Positions 1 to 8,663 are shown, numbered from the stretch's first letter. The stretch: DNA of 64,000 nucleotides from Sphingobacteriales bacterium (GCA_016706405.1 JADJJT010000003.1:186001-250000), one strand, 5' to 3'. Made by a program: numbers and translations. The notes: generated by a model not told the origin, from the sequence alone.

Positions 1-398
1 AAATATTAATTAACAATACTTATGCGTCATTTTGTTAGTTCTACCTCCCTTTGGTAAATAGTTTTCCGAACAAAATTGTGTGCTTTTAGGAGATAAAATT
101 CAAATTTGGAACTGAAATTTACCAATTATGGTTACTTATTTCAAATTTAGCAAATACTACCTGCCCACTATCCTACCCTACTAACGGATAGACCAAAATT
201 TGAAAATTTTATTTGTCCGGATAAAGATTTTTTGCGCTGTTATTGCTACCTTTAATCCGGATAAAAGCTAAATCTGTTAATCCGGATAAAAGCTAAATCT
301 GTTAATCCGGATAAAAGCTAAATCTGTTAATCCGGATAAAAGCTAAATCTGTTAATCCGGATAAAAGCTAAATCTGTCACAATTTCACTCAACTCACA
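1..398. other. Left-edge noncoding region before rtcB
   Basis: AT-rich sequence with no convincing coding frame. Its only strong structure is the array of five 25-bp repeats in its right third, annotated separately, plus one isolated TCCGGATAAAG near 216 that resembles the start of the repeat unit. A TACCTTTA at about 248 resembles a Bacteroidota -7 box but lacks the final G. Confidence 0.6.
253..377. repeat. Five tandem copies of a 25-bp unit containing ATCCGGAT
   Basis: The unit begins TAATCCGGATAAAAGC and ends TAAATCTGT. The TCCGG core recurs at 256, 281, 306, 331 and 356, an exact 25-bp period, and the five copies look identical by eye. The array ends about 20 bases before the rtcB start codon, so it lies in the promoter or leader of that gene. 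There are no spacers between copies, so it is not a CRISPR array. Perfect identity suggests recent expansion by slippage or a regulatory array. Role unknown. Confidence 0.95.
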
Positions 399-1817
399 AT
401 GGGAAAAAATAAATTACAAATTAAAGACCTGCACGCCATCGGCTACCGAATAGGCAGCGTGGTAGGCATTGCGCTAAATATTGTTCAAACTAATTTTAGG
501 CATCGTGCAAAAACAGAGAAATTGGCTTTGTTGAAGGCTGTCTTTGACAACCCAAACGAATACATTAACCACAACTTGTTTAGCCCAATTGCCCATGCTT
601 TATTAGCGCCTTTAACACAAAGCAGCGACCAAGCAGCCGAAGGCAAACAAAATGAACTCTTACCTAATGCCTTGCCTTTTGATGTTTTTGGCCAAAATTT
701 TATTGAAGAGGGTGCCATGCAGCAAATGTTTACTGCCATGAAACTGCCCATAACCGTTGCCGGCGCTTTAATGCCCGATGGACACCAAGGTTACGGCCTA
801 CCCATTGGAGGCGTATTGGCTACCAAAAATGCAGTTATTCCGTATGGCGTAGGTGTTGATATTGGTTGCCGCATGTGCTTAACGGCTTACCAAATACCGC
901 CCGAAGTATTAAAACAAAAAACAGACGATTTTGCTAAAATATTGCTCGACAATACCATTTTTGGCGCAGGTGGGCATTTTAAAAAACCTATGGACAATGC
1001 TGTTTTTGAACGCGAAGAGTTTAAATATATTGATATTGCCCGCACCATGAAAGATACTGCAGTAGCACAAATTGGCACCTCGGGAAGCGGCAATCATTTT
1101 GTTGAATTTGGTATTTTAGAATTAACCGACCCTAACAACGAATGGCAACTTGAAGTAGGTAGTTATTTGGCGGTTTTGTCGCATTCGGGGTCACGGGGTT
1201 TGGGTGCAAAAATTGCCAACCATTTTACCAAATTGGCCATGCAACACTGCCGTTTGCCAAAAGAAGCGCAGCATTTAGCTTGGCTCGATTTAGCTTCGGG
1301 CGATGGGCACGAATATTGGGCGGCCATGAATTTAGCAGGCGATTATGCCTCGGCTTGCCACCACCAAATCCATTTCCGGATTCAAAAAGCATTGGGCGAA
1401 AACCCAGCCTTACTAATTGAAAATCACCACAATTTTGCTTGGAAAGAACAATTGCCCGATGGTACGCCCGTTATAGTGCATCGCAAAGGTGCTACACCCG
1501 CCGGAAAAGGTGTGTTGGGCATAATTCCGGGCAGTATGACAGCACCCGGCTATATAGTGCGCGGCAAAGGTTTGGCAAACAGTATCAATTCGGCATCGCA
1601 TGGGGCGGGGCGGCAAATGTCGCGCAATGTGGCCAAAAAAAGCATATTGCCTGCCGATTTTGATACTCACCTAAAACAACATGGCGTTACCCTAATTGGC
1701 GGCAATATAGACGAAGCGCCCATGGCCTACAAAGATATTAATATGGTAATGGCGGCACAAAAAGCCTTGGTGGATGTGATAGGAAAATTTATACCGCGCA
1801 TTGTTAGGATGGCATAG
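399..1817 (+). CDS. rtcB: RtcB family RNA-splicing ligase
   Basis: RtcB joins RNA 2',3'-cyclic phosphate (or 3'-phosphate) ends to 5'-OH ends using GTP and Mn2+, in the cytoplasm, for RNA repair or tRNA splicing. The 472-residue protein has the family signatures: MPDGHQGYG at 125-133, the metal-binding Asp154 and Cys157 in GVDIGC, His233 in SGSGNHF, His262 in LSHSGSRG, His343/344 in ENHHNF, and the guanylylated histidine His401 in SHGAGR. Length is near the family norm. The ATG follows a five-copy 25-bp repeat. No archease gene lies next to it, which is common for bacterial rtcB. A TCCGGAT-based terminator follows. Identification is firm; the physiological RNA target is unknown. Confidence 0.95.
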   Translation: MGKNKLQIKDLHAIGYRIGSVVGIALNIVQTNFRHRAKTEKLALLKAVFDNPNEYINHNLFSPIAHALLAPLTQSSDQAAEGKQNELLPNALPFDVFGQNFIEEGAMQQMFTAMKLPITVAGALMPDGHQGYGLPIGGVLATKNAVIPYGVGVDIGCRMCLTAYQIPPEVLKQKTDDFAKILLDNTIFGAGGHFKKPMDNAVFEREEFKYIDIARTMKDTAVAQIGTSGSGNHFVEFGILELTDPNNEWQLEVGSYLAVLSHSGSRGLGAKIANHFTKLAMQHCRLPKEAQHLAWLDLASGDGHEYWAAMNLAGDYASACHHQIHFRIQKALGENPALLIENHHNFAWKEQLPDGTPVIVHRKGATPAGKGVLGIIPGSMTAPGYIVRGKGLANSINSASHGAGRQMSRNVAKKSILPADFDTHLKQHGVTLIGGNIDEAPMAYKDINMVMAAQKALVDVIGKFIPRIVRMA

Positions 1818-1837
1818 TTGCCTTATGTGCTAAAAAC

Positions 1838-1876
1838 AAAAAATCCGGATAAGTTAAAATTTATCCGGATTTTTTT
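1838..1876. terminator. Bidirectional terminator with an ATCCGGAT stem
   Basis: Left arm 1838-1852 (AAAAAATCCGGATAA) and right arm 1861-1876 form a stem around an 8-base loop, with A-run on the left and T-run on the right, so it can end transcription on both strands. It lies between the convergent rtcB and FKBP genes. The stem core is the palindrome that is abundant across the window. Confidence 0.85.
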
Positions 1877-1914
1877 AGCCTGTCTCAAGCAACTAATATA
1901 TTTATATATTTAGC

Positions 1915-2463
1915 TTATTGTTGTGCGCCATCCATTGGGGCAACCTTAATCAACTCAATATCAAAAACTAAAACAGAATTGGCAGGTATTTTATCGCCCA
2001 TAGAACGTTTGCCGTAAGCTAATTCAGAAGGAATTACTAATTTACCTTTTCCACCGGCTTTAAACATCGGAATACCATCTTGCCAACCTTTCACCACACT
2101 ACCCAAAGGAAAGGTAATAGACTGGCCACGGCCATACGAAGAGTCAAACTCGGTGCCATCTAATAAAGTGCCGCGGTAATTTACCTCAACTTTGTCTTTT
2201 AAGGTTGGGTTGGGGCCAGTTCCTTCTTTTTCAACTATATAATATACCCCCGATGGTGTAGTTTTAGCATTAAGGTTGTTTTTTTTAAGATATTCGGCAA
2301 TTAAGCCATTGTCGACATCGGTTTGATTGACAGCAACAGGCGTTGTTGTTGGTTGTTGGGTGTTTGTATTGGTGCTGGCAGTATTGTTTTCTTTTTTGGC
2401 TTGATTACAGGCAGTTAAAAGCAAAACGGTTACCATAAAAGATAAAAACAAAATGTTTTTCAT
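1915..2463 (-). CDS. FKBP-type peptidyl-prolyl cis-trans isomerase lipoprotein
   Basis: Likely a periplasmic or outer-membrane-anchored prolyl isomerase that assists folding of exported proteins. The start used here is the ATG at 2463, because it opens a lipoprotein signal peptide (MKNILFLSF...) ending in the lipobox LTAC with Cys19; an in-frame start 45 codons upstream would bury it. After a Thr/Asn-rich linker, the C-terminal half is a complete FKBP domain with the usual VEVNYRGTLLDGTEFDSSY stretch, a VVKGWQDGIPMF segment and the IPSELAYG and IPANSVLVFDIEL signatures. 182 residues. A -7 box TACCTTTG lies 43 bases upstream of the start. Confidence 0.9.
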   Translation of the reverse strand: MKNILFLSFMVTVLLLTACNQAKKENNTASTNTNTQQPTTTPVAVNQTDVDNGLIAEYLKKNNLNAKTTPSGVYYIVEKEGTGPNPTLKDKVEVNYRGTLLDGTEFDSSYGRGQSITFPLGSVVKGWQDGIPMFKAGGKGKLVIPSELAYGKRSMGDKIPANSVLVFDIELIKVAPMDGAQQ

Positions 2464-2505
2464 AAATAGATTAATAATTTTTAAAATTTGATTTGTTTGA
2501 AGGCT

Positions 2506-2513
2506 CAAAGGTA
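2506..2513 (-). promoter_or_regulatory. -7 box (TACCTTTG) of the FKBP lipoprotein gene
   Basis: On the minus strand the sequence reads TACCTTTG, matching the Bacteroidota TAnnTTTG -7 element, 43 bases before the chosen ATG. No clear TTG at the -33 position. Confidence 0.55.
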
Positions 2514-2546
2514 CGCAATTTTTATAAAAATTACTTATTATTGCAC

Positions 2547-2574
2547 TTTGTTTGCCTTGTAAACTATAATTTTG
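2547..2574 (+). promoter_or_regulatory. Possible promoter of the patatin-amylase pair
   Basis: TTTG at 2547-2550 and TAATTTTG at 2567-2574 are separated by 16 bases, slightly short of the usual 18-21. The patatin start codon lies 61 bases downstream. It is divergent to the FKBP promoter. Confidence 0.4.
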
Positions 2575-2634
2575 TGTGCTTGAGATGAAGCATTTCAAAG
2601 CGTTATTTTTTCTACACTCAAATAATATTTTATT

Positions 2635-3690
2635 ATGTCATTATTTAAAATTTTAAGTATTGATGGTGGCGGAATCAGAGGTATTTTGCCTGCTCAGTTA
2701 TTGGCTGCCATCGAAGCTAAACTTCAACAAAAATCTGGAAACAGCCAAGCTCGCATAGCCGACTATGTTAATTTGGTAGCCGGTACAAGTACTGGGGGCA
2801 TTATTACCACGCTGTTACTCACTCCAAATGAGCAAGGAAGGCCAAAATATGCAGCCACCGAAATTACCCAGTTTTATAAACAGTACGGCAGGCAAATTTT
2901 CGCCGACTCGTTTTGGCGCAAATTGTACACTTTAAACGGGTTATTTGGGCCAAATTATTCGGCTAAAGCTTTTGAAACCATCTTAAAAGATTTTTTGGGC
3001 GACAAAACTAATGCCGATATGCTTCGCCCTTTCATTGTTACAGCTTTTGAAACCGCTCGGGCAGAATCAGTATTTTTTTCGAACAGGATGAAACAAAAGG
3101 CAACCACAGTACAGCGCGAACGCGCCATTGAACCCTTTTGGAAATTTTATATGCGCGATATTGTTCGCTCAACAGCTGCCGCACCTACTTATTTACCGCC
3201 TGCCTGCATTTCTCCTATCGAAAATCCGTCGTATAAATATAGCCTAATTGATGGCGGCGTTTTTGCCAATAATCCGGCCATGTGTGCTGTTATTGAAGCC
3301 ATGAAGACCCCTTTTGCCGCCAACGACAATGCACAAGCTCCAAAACCCAACCAATTAGTGTTAATATCTTTAGGTACAAGCAGCAGCCCCGTTGGCCACG
3401 ATTACTCGAAAGTTAAAGATTGGGGTAAAATTAAATGGATTAAACCTGTGCTTAATTCTATGATGGTTGGCAGTGCCGATACGGTCGATTACCAATGCCG
3501 CAAACTTTTTGAAGCACATGGCTTAAAAGAAAATTATATTAGAATTGACCCGCCACGGGGCAACGCTTCTGCTGATTTAGATGATGCATCAGATAAAAAT
3601 ATTCAGGCTTTAATAGCTGCGGGTAGTGCAGTTGTAAGCACAAGCAAACAAAAAATTGATGAAATTGTTAATTTGCTTTTAACTCCCTGA
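2635..3690 (+). CDS. Patatin-like phospholipase
   Basis: A serine acyl hydrolase of the patatin family, which releases fatty acids from phospholipids. Seen directly: the oxyanion-hole motif GGGIRG at 11-16, the nucleophile elbow GTSTG with Ser52, and the dyad Asp206 in DGGVFANNP. There is no signal peptide, so the enzyme is probably cytoplasmic or peripheral to the inner membrane. 351 residues, full length for the family. Its stop TGA overlaps the ATG of the next gene (TGATG), implying translational coupling with a secreted amylase, an odd pairing. Patatin proteins can be anti-phage effectors, but no nucleotide cyclase (CD-NTase) gene is nearby. Substrate unknown. Confidence 0.9.
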   Translation: MSLFKILSIDGGGIRGILPAQLLAAIEAKLQQKSGNSQARIADYVNLVAGTSTGGIITTLLLTPNEQGRPKYAATEITQFYKQYGRQIFADSFWRKLYTLNGLFGPNYSAKAFETILKDFLGDKTNADMLRPFIVTAFETARAESVFFSNRMKQKATTVQRERAIEPFWKFYMRDIVRSTAAAPTYLPPACISPIENPSYKYSLIDGGVFANNPAMCAVIEAMKTPFAANDNAQAPKPNQLVLISLGTSSSPVGHDYSKVKDWGKIKWIKPVLNSMMVGSADTVDYQCRKLFEAHGLKENYIRIDPPRGNASADLDDASDKNIQALIAAGSAVVSTSKQKIDEIVNLLLTP

Positions 3691-5552
3691 TGCGATATTT
3701 ATTTATACATTTTTTTATTTGCTGCTTGTTCTGTTTGGTTTTAAAGCCATTACATGCAACAGCCAACAATGAAATTTGGCAAGTTTGCCCGCCCTCGTGG
3801 TGGGTAGGTATGGCTAATCTGGAATTACAGGTATTAATTTACGGGAAAGAAATATCCAAGGCAAGACCTAATTTAAAAAACTATCCGGATGCCGATTTGA
3901 CAAGTACCATGCAACTCGAAAATCCGGATTATTTGGTGCTTAATCTCCGGATTAAACCGAATGCCAAACCCGGAAATCTCCTTATTTCCCTACAGTTTCC
4001 CGATAAATCAATACGAAATATTAGCTTCCCCATTGAAGCGCGCGGCGAGCAACCCCAAGCAATTACGCCCGCCGATGTAATGTATTTACTAATGCCCGAC
4101 CGCTTTGCCAATGGCAACCCAGCTAACGACATTGTAAAAGGCACGAGCCAATCTGCCATTTTTCGCGACTCGATTTTTGCGCGACATGGCGGCGATTTAC
4201 AAGGCGTGCTAAACAAGCTCGAATACTTGCAAGATTTAGGCGTTTCGGCACTTTGGATGAACCCATTTTTAGAAAACGACCAGCCTTTTCAATCTTATCA
4301 TGGCTATGCAATTACCAATCATTACGCCACCGACCCGCGCTTGGGCAACAACCAATTAGCGTTGGATTTAGCGAACGAAGCTCAAAAAAAAGACATTAAA
4401 TTGGTGCTCGACCTCATATTTAACCATATTGGTAGCAACCATTTTTTATATAAAAGTCCACCCCAGCGCGATTTTTTTCATTGGCATCCTAATTTTGCTC
4501 GCACTAATTACAGGGCGCATACCCTTTTTGACCCTTATGCTGCAAAACAAGATGCTGCCTTGTTTTTAAACGGCTGGTTCGACCACCACATGCCCGACCT
4601 CAACCAAGACAACCCCATTTTAGCCAATTACTTAATCCAAAATACAATTTGGTGGATAGAGTTTTTACATGCCGATGGACTTAGGTTAGACACCTACGCC
4701 TATTCATCGCCAACATTTTTGCAAAAATGGGGAGATGCTGTTTTCAAGCATTATCCGGATTTACACGTTTTTGGCGAAACATGGGTTCAAGGCGAGGGGG
4801 TTCAGGCTTATTTTGCCCAAAATATATTGCAAACTTCGTTTAAATCGCGCATTAAATACCTCACCGATTTTCAGTTTTACCAAGCCCTAAACCATGCACT
4901 TACTACCCCATTTAATTGGGACGATGGCGTTTGCCGCTTGTACCATACCATGGCAAAGGATTATCTGTACCTTGACCCCAGTTTGCATGTAATTTTTGCC
5001 GACAACCACGATGTAAGTCGCTTTTTATCGGTTGTGAACGAAGATTTTGACAAGTTTAAAATGGGGATGGGCCTATTGTTTACCATGCGCGGCGTACCTT
5101 GCTTATATTATGGAACCGAAATTTTAATGAAGAACCTCGCTAATCCGGATGGATTGGTGCGCAGCGATTTTCCTGGAGGATGGCAAGACGACCCTGTAAA
5201 CAAATTTACAGCCGAAGGCAGAACTTCTAAAGAAAATGAAGCTTTTAATTATATCCGGAGTTTGGCGCGTTGGCATAGCCAAAACGAATATTTAAAATCC
5301 GGAAACTTAAAAATGACCCAATTCATTCCCGTTGAAGGCGTTTATGTGTATGGTCGTTACAACAGCGAATACGCATTTTTAACCTTTGTAAATAGCAACG
5401 ACAAGCCCTACCCTACTGCTTTTAGCCGCTACGAAGAATGTTTAGGCAATTTAAAATCCGGAAGAAACATAATTACCAATGAAACAGTTCTGAAAACCGC
5501 GCCTTTAGTATTGCCGCCGCTATCAACAACTATAATTGAGTTTAAAAATTAA
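3690..5552 (+). CDS. Secreted GH13 alpha-amylase family enzyme (neopullulanase/cyclomaltodextrinase-like)
   Basis: Predicted exported enzyme acting on alpha-1,4 (and perhaps alpha-1,6) glucans. A signal peptide covers about residues 1-24, followed by an N-terminal beta-sandwich like that of cyclomaltodextrinases (about 28-118) and a TIM-barrel GH13 domain. The four GH13 regions are visible: DLIFNH (241-246), GLRLDTY with nucleophile Asp334, FGETW with acid/base Glu363, and ADNHD with Asp441. A C-terminal beta domain completes the 620 residues. The start overlaps the patatin stop. Resembles SusA-type periplasmic enzymes of Bacteroidota, but no susC/susD genes are adjacent. Confidence 0.9.
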   Translation: MRYLFIHFFICCLFCLVLKPLHATANNEIWQVCPPSWWVGMANLELQVLIYGKEISKARPNLKNYPDADLTSTMQLENPDYLVLNLRIKPNAKPGNLLISLQFPDKSIRNISFPIEARGEQPQAITPADVMYLLMPDRFANGNPANDIVKGTSQSAIFRDSIFARHGGDLQGVLNKLEYLQDLGVSALWMNPFLENDQPFQSYHGYAITNHYATDPRLGNNQLALDLANEAQKKDIKLVLDLIFNHIGSNHFLYKSPPQRDFFHWHPNFARTNYRAHTLFDPYAAKQDAALFLNGWFDHHMPDLNQDNPILANYLIQNTIWWIEFLHADGLRLDTYAYSSPTFLQKWGDAVFKHYPDLHVFGETWVQGEGVQAYFAQNILQTSFKSRIKYLTDFQFYQALNHALTTPFNWDDGVCRLYHTMAKDYLYLDPSLHVIFADNHDVSRFLSVVNEDFDKFKMGMGLLFTMRGVPCLYYGTEILMKNLANPDGLVRSDFPGGWQDDPVNKFTAEGRTSKENEAFNYIRSLARWHSQNEYLKSGNLKMTQFIPVEGVYVYGRYNSEYAFLTFVNSNDKPYPTAFSRYEECLGNLKSGRNIITNETVLKTAPLVLPPLSTTIIEFKN

Positions 5553-5630
5553 GAAATTTAAGCCCGCACATTTAATTTTTATTTTATACATGTTTGCTCG
5601 TCCAAGTTGAAAAAAAATTTAGAGGTAATA

Positions 5631-5662
5631 TTTTGCAGTTTCAACAAAAGCCTGTATCTTTG
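5631..5662 (+). promoter_or_regulatory. Promoter of tRNA-Gln
   Basis: TTTG at 5632-5635 and TATCTTTG at 5655-5662, 19 bases apart, form a near-consensus Bacteroidota promoter. Mature tRNA begins 16 bases after the -7 box. Confidence 0.85.
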
Positions 5663-5677
5663 CATCCGATTTTACAG

Positions 5678-5748
5678 AGACCTGTGGTGTAATGGTAACA
5701 CAGCAGATTTTGGTTCTGTTATTCTTGGTTCGAGTCCAGGCAGGTCTA
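5678..5748 (+). tRNA. tRNA-Gln (anticodon TTG)
   Basis: Cloverleaf seen by hand. Acceptor stem AGACCTG (5678-5684) pairs perfectly with CAGGTCT (5741-5747), with discriminator A5748. The D stem is GTGT/ACAC, the anticodon stem GCAGA/TCTGT encloses loop TTTTGGT with anticodon TTG at 5710-5712 (reads CAA), and the T arm contains GGTTCGAGTCC. CCA is not encoded. The T-loop and D-loop match the Bacteroidota tRNA-Gln pattern. Confidence 0.95.
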
Positions 5749-5762
5749 CTGGTTTCATAGGT

Positions 5763-5797
5763 GCCTTTGTCGGTTTAATCTGGCAAAGGCTTTTTTT
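5763..5797 (+). terminator. Intrinsic terminator after tRNA-Gln
   Basis: GCCTTTG at 5763-5769 pairs with CAAAGGC at 5784-5790, followed directly by seven T residues. It lies between the tRNA and rlmB. Confidence 0.85.
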
Positions 5798-5824
5798 ATT
5801 TCGTTTAAATAGCAACAAAGCATT

Positions 5825-6562
5825 ATGGCAGCACTACAAGCACAATTAATATTTGGCCGTCATCCAATTATTGAAGCACTTCAAAATGGGCAAACGTTTG
5901 ACCGTATCTATGTGCAGCAAGGCATACATCCGGCATTTATTAAACAATTGCGCGGTTTAGCCGAGGTTGCCGATGTAGATGTGCAAACAGTTCCGGTAGA
6001 AAAATTAAACAGACTCACGCGGCAAAATCACCAGGGGGTTGCCGGATTTACGGCCTTGATTACCTACCATGAAGTAGGTAATATTGTACAACAGGCTTAC
6101 GAATTAGGGCAAACGCCTTTGTTGGTAATTTGCGATGGCATTACCGATGTAGGCAATTTTGGTGCCATAGCGCGCACAGCCGCCGGCGCCGGGGTACATG
6201 GTTTGGTTATTACACGAAAAGGGTCGGCACCGGTAAATGCCGATGCCATAAAAGCCTCGGCAGGTGCCTTAAATAAATTGCCCGTTTGCAGGGTTCGTTT
6301 TATTGACAAAACCATACCTTTTTTGCAAGAAATGGGCTTGCAGGTAATTGCCGCCGATGGCAAAGCTAAAACTCTATTACAACAAATTGATTTTAAACAG
6401 CCAACCGCTATTATTATGGGCGCCGAAGATGAGGGCGTTAGCCCGGCGCATTTGGCTTTATGCGACAAGGTGTTTAAAATACCCATGCCGGGCAATTTTG
6501 ATTCGTTTAATGTTTCGGTGGCTACTGGCATGGTCTTGTATGAAGCTATTAGGCAGAAATAG
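5825..6562 (+). CDS. rlmB: 23S rRNA (guanosine-2'-O)-methyltransferase RlmB (TrmH/SpoU family)
   Basis: SPOUT-class methyltransferase expected to 2'-O-methylate G2251 of 23S rRNA using S-adenosylmethionine. The N-terminal substrate-binding domain begins with the typical IFGRHPIIEAL (9-19). The three SpoU motifs are present: TDVGNFGAIARTA (107-119), MGAEDEG (198-204) and FDSFNVSVATG (225-235), which form the knotted cofactor site. 245 residues, normal length. The ATG at 5825 matches the start of family members. No promoter box was seen between the tRNA terminator and the gene. RlmB and TrmH relatives are hard to separate without alignment, but the N-terminal domain favours RlmB. Confidence 0.9.
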   Translation: MAALQAQLIFGRHPIIEALQNGQTFDRIYVQQGIHPAFIKQLRGLAEVADVDVQTVPVEKLNRLTRQNHQGVAGFTALITYHEVGNIVQQAYELGQTPLLVICDGITDVGNFGAIARTAAGAGVHGLVITRKGSAPVNADAIKASAGALNKLPVCRVRFIDKTIPFLQEMGLQVIAADGKAKTLLQQIDFKQPTAIIMGAEDEGVSPAHLALCDKVFKIPMPGNFDSFNVSVATGMVLYEAIRQK

Positions 6563-6660
6563 AAAAATTGGGAATAATTTTTTAATATATTTTGTTACCA
6601 AAATATAGATAACCGTCTTTATTTTACAATTTGATATTTTTTTAACATCCACCAGTAACT

Positions 6661-7761
6661 ATGAACAGATTACCTATTTTAAAAATGGCAATAATACTGC
6701 TTGTTTGCAGTTTTGCTACTACCCAAATTTATGCCCAAAGCAAAGGCAAAACTATTACCAAAACCACCGAAACCAAAACCGAAACCAAAGCAAACAGCAG
6801 CGACTGGAAAAAAGGCGGCACCGGCAGGTTAAGTTTTAGCCATTACAATTATACGCAATGGGCGGCTGGCTTGGGCAATGCCAGCAATATTGAAGCAAAT
6901 TTAGGCTTATTTGCCGACATGGTCAAAGGCAAAACCTCGTGGAATAATGCAGGCGAATTTAAATTGGGTTTTGTCAATACCGAGAACTATAATAAATTTG
7001 TTAAAGCCGCCGACCTGCTAAAACTCGCTTCGACTTTTAACTACAAAATTACCCCCAAATTAGATTGGACAACTCCTTTGATTTTTGAAAGCCAATTTGC
7101 CAAAACTATAATGTTCAGCAAATTTCCGGATGCACAGGGCAGCCCTGTCGATTCGGTTGTTGTGGCTAAATTTGCAGCCCCGGCAACCATTACCCTATCT
7201 ACGGGTGTTACTTGGCGGCCAATTGAAGCCGCAAAACGCAACGCACTTGATTTTAATTTGTTTTTTTCGCCGGTTACTTTTAAAGGCATTTTAGTGAACG
7301 ACGATGCTATTGGTTTACTAAAATCGGCCAGCGACCCCAACGTAAATATTTATGGCAATTTAATATCGGGCAATGAGTTTCAAAAATTGCGCCCCGAAGC
7401 TGGTGCGCTTGCCCGTGCAGGTTTTACCTACAAAGGCGTTAAAAATTTAGTAATTACTTCCAATTTAGAAGCATTTTACAATATTTTATCGAACAAATTT
7501 AAAGATATTAAACGCAAACAATCATTTGAAGATATTGATGTAAAATGGGGTAACAAAGTTGATTTAAATGTTCCGGTAACCTTGGCAGGTAAAACTTTTA
7601 ATTTTAATGCTACTTATGAAATGGGGCTGGTACACGACAACGATATTGAAGTTTACTCGTACAACAGCGACAAGCACGCCCGCGAAATTAAAGACACTAA
7701 TATTCAGTTTATGAATTTTATAGGCATGGGTCTAACCTATCAATTCGGGTATAAAAAATAA
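6661..7761 (+). CDS. DUF3078 domain-containing secreted protein
   Basis: Signal peptide at about residues 1-25 (ending IYAQ), then a Lys/Thr-rich segment and a DUF3078-type region starting WKKGGTGRLSFSHYNYTQW. The remainder alternates short beta strands and turns, with strands such as FGMGLTYQFGY-like endings (here GMGLTYQFGYKK) typical of an outer-membrane beta barrel. DUF3078 is found almost only in Bacteroidota and has no established activity. 366 residues. Monocistronic: a strong terminator follows. Assignment to the family rests on recognition, not on a search. Confidence 0.75.
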   Translation: MNRLPILKMAIILLVCSFATTQIYAQSKGKTITKTTETKTETKANSSDWKKGGTGRLSFSHYNYTQWAAGLGNASNIEANLGLFADMVKGKTSWNNAGEFKLGFVNTENYNKFVKAADLLKLASTFNYKITPKLDWTTPLIFESQFAKTIMFSKFPDAQGSPVDSVVVAKFAAPATITLSTGVTWRPIEAAKRNALDFNLFFSPVTFKGILVNDDAIGLLKSASDPNVNIYGNLISGNEFQKLRPEAGALARAGFTYKGVKNLVITSNLEAFYNILSNKFKDIKRKQSFEDIDVKWGNKVDLNVPVTLAGKTFNFNATYEMGLVHDNDIEVYSYNSDKHAREIKDTNIQFMNFIGMGLTYQFGYKK

Positions 7762-7780
7762 ATAATTTACAAGTAATGCC

Positions 7781-7823
7781 AAGCCGCTTGCCGAAAGTTT
7801 TTAGCAAGCGGCTTTTGTTTTTG
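7781..7823 (+). terminator. Intrinsic terminator after the DUF3078 gene
   Basis: An 11-bp perfect stem, AAGCCGCTTGC (7781-7791) with GCAAGCGGCTT (7804-7814), followed by a T-rich tract. Confidence 0.9.
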
Positions 7824-7856
7824 TATTTTTTTACTAAAAAATAAACAATTAGCGTG

Positions 7857-7864
7857 TAACTTTG
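7857..7864 (+). promoter_or_regulatory. -7 box (TAACTTTG) before the lipoprotein gene at 7950
   Basis: TAACTTTG fits TAnnTTTG and sits about 85 bases before the ATG, just after the previous terminator. No good -33 element. Confidence 0.5.
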
Positions 7865-7949
7865 CCGAATCTTGAAAAGATATTCTATGAATTAGAATTG
7901 CAATTATATAAACAAACTAACACATTATTAATAACCAAAAGGAAAGCCC

Positions 7950-8663
7950 ATGAAAAGTCAATTCTTATTTACCTTGTATGCCTTTTTGACCCTTAGTTGT
8001 GCCGTGATATTGCTTAATGCTTGTAACACAAAAAACAATCCGGATAAAAATAAGCCTGCAGGCGATACCCTCAAGACAAACGTTGATACAGCCAAACAAC
8101 AAAGTTTGCTAGCTGCCGATTCAACGGCAAAAATCACCCCAACAACCGACACCTCCTCCCTGCAACAAAAACCAAGCAGTACCGACACTGCAACTACTAA
8201 AAACCAACCAACGAAAAGCGAAAACACGCAACAATCGGGAAACAAAAAAACGGCATCGGCACAAGGCAGCGCAAACAATGCGGATAAAATTAGAGCCAAT
8301 CCACAAGTATTGACGGGCATGGAAGAAGAAATCAAAAAAAGAAATAAAGATGTATTGCTGCAAGTTGAAACAGCCGACATGCCCGATGATATAAAGGCGG
8401 GGGCCGGATGTAAAGCATCCTTGAAAATTATTGAACCCGATGGCTGCACCAAATATACCCATACCGAAGTAAAAAAAATAAGCGACAAACATTTTGCCCT
8501 CTACGTACATGGCAGCAAACCTAAAGGCGACATACAATGTATTCAAATGATTAAAGAAAAGGAGGTTACGGTAAAAATTCCGGCAACAAAAAAAGGCGCA
8601 TATAAAATTGATATTTACTCGCAAAAAGATTTAATGAAAACGTTTCAGTTAGTAGTTAAATAA
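7950..8663 (+). CDS. Hypothetical lipoprotein with disordered Thr/Lys/Gln-rich N-terminal half
   Basis: No family recognised. A lipoprotein signal ends in LLNAC with Cys25. Residues about 26-115 are low-complexity, rich in Thr, Lys, Ser and Gln, and probably a disordered tether. The C-terminal 120 residues look folded, with two conserved-looking cysteines (GAGCKASLKII and PDGCTKYTH) and a third in DIQCIQMIK. This part is rich in short beta strands. A purine-rich AAGGAAAG just upstream of the ATG could act as a ribosome binding site. The MCE lipoprotein gene follows after 44 bases, so the two may be cotranscribed. Confidence 0.65.
   Translation: MKSQFLFTLYAFLTLSCAVILLNACNTKNNPDKNKPAGDTLKTNVDTAKQQSLLAADSTAKITPTTDTSSLQQKPSSTDTATTKNQPTKSENTQQSGNKKTASAQGSANNADKIRANPQVLTGMEEEIKKRNKDVLLQVETADMPDDIKAGAGCKASLKIIEPDGCTKYTHTEVKKISDKHFALYVHGSKPKGDIQCIQMIKEKEVTVKIPATKKGAYKIDIYSQKDLMKTFQLVVK

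Noticed and set aside
253..377. CRISPR array
   Set aside because: The five copies are contiguous with no spacers and contain no repeat-spacer alternation; no cas genes nearby.
2635..3690. Anti-phage CBASS effector (CapV-like patatin)
   Set aside because: No CD-NTase, Cap2/Cap3 or other defence gene is adjacent; the gene is coupled to an amylase.
5607..5849. Small protein gene around the tRNA
   Set aside because: The frame runs through tRNA-Gln and its terminator and resembles no protein.
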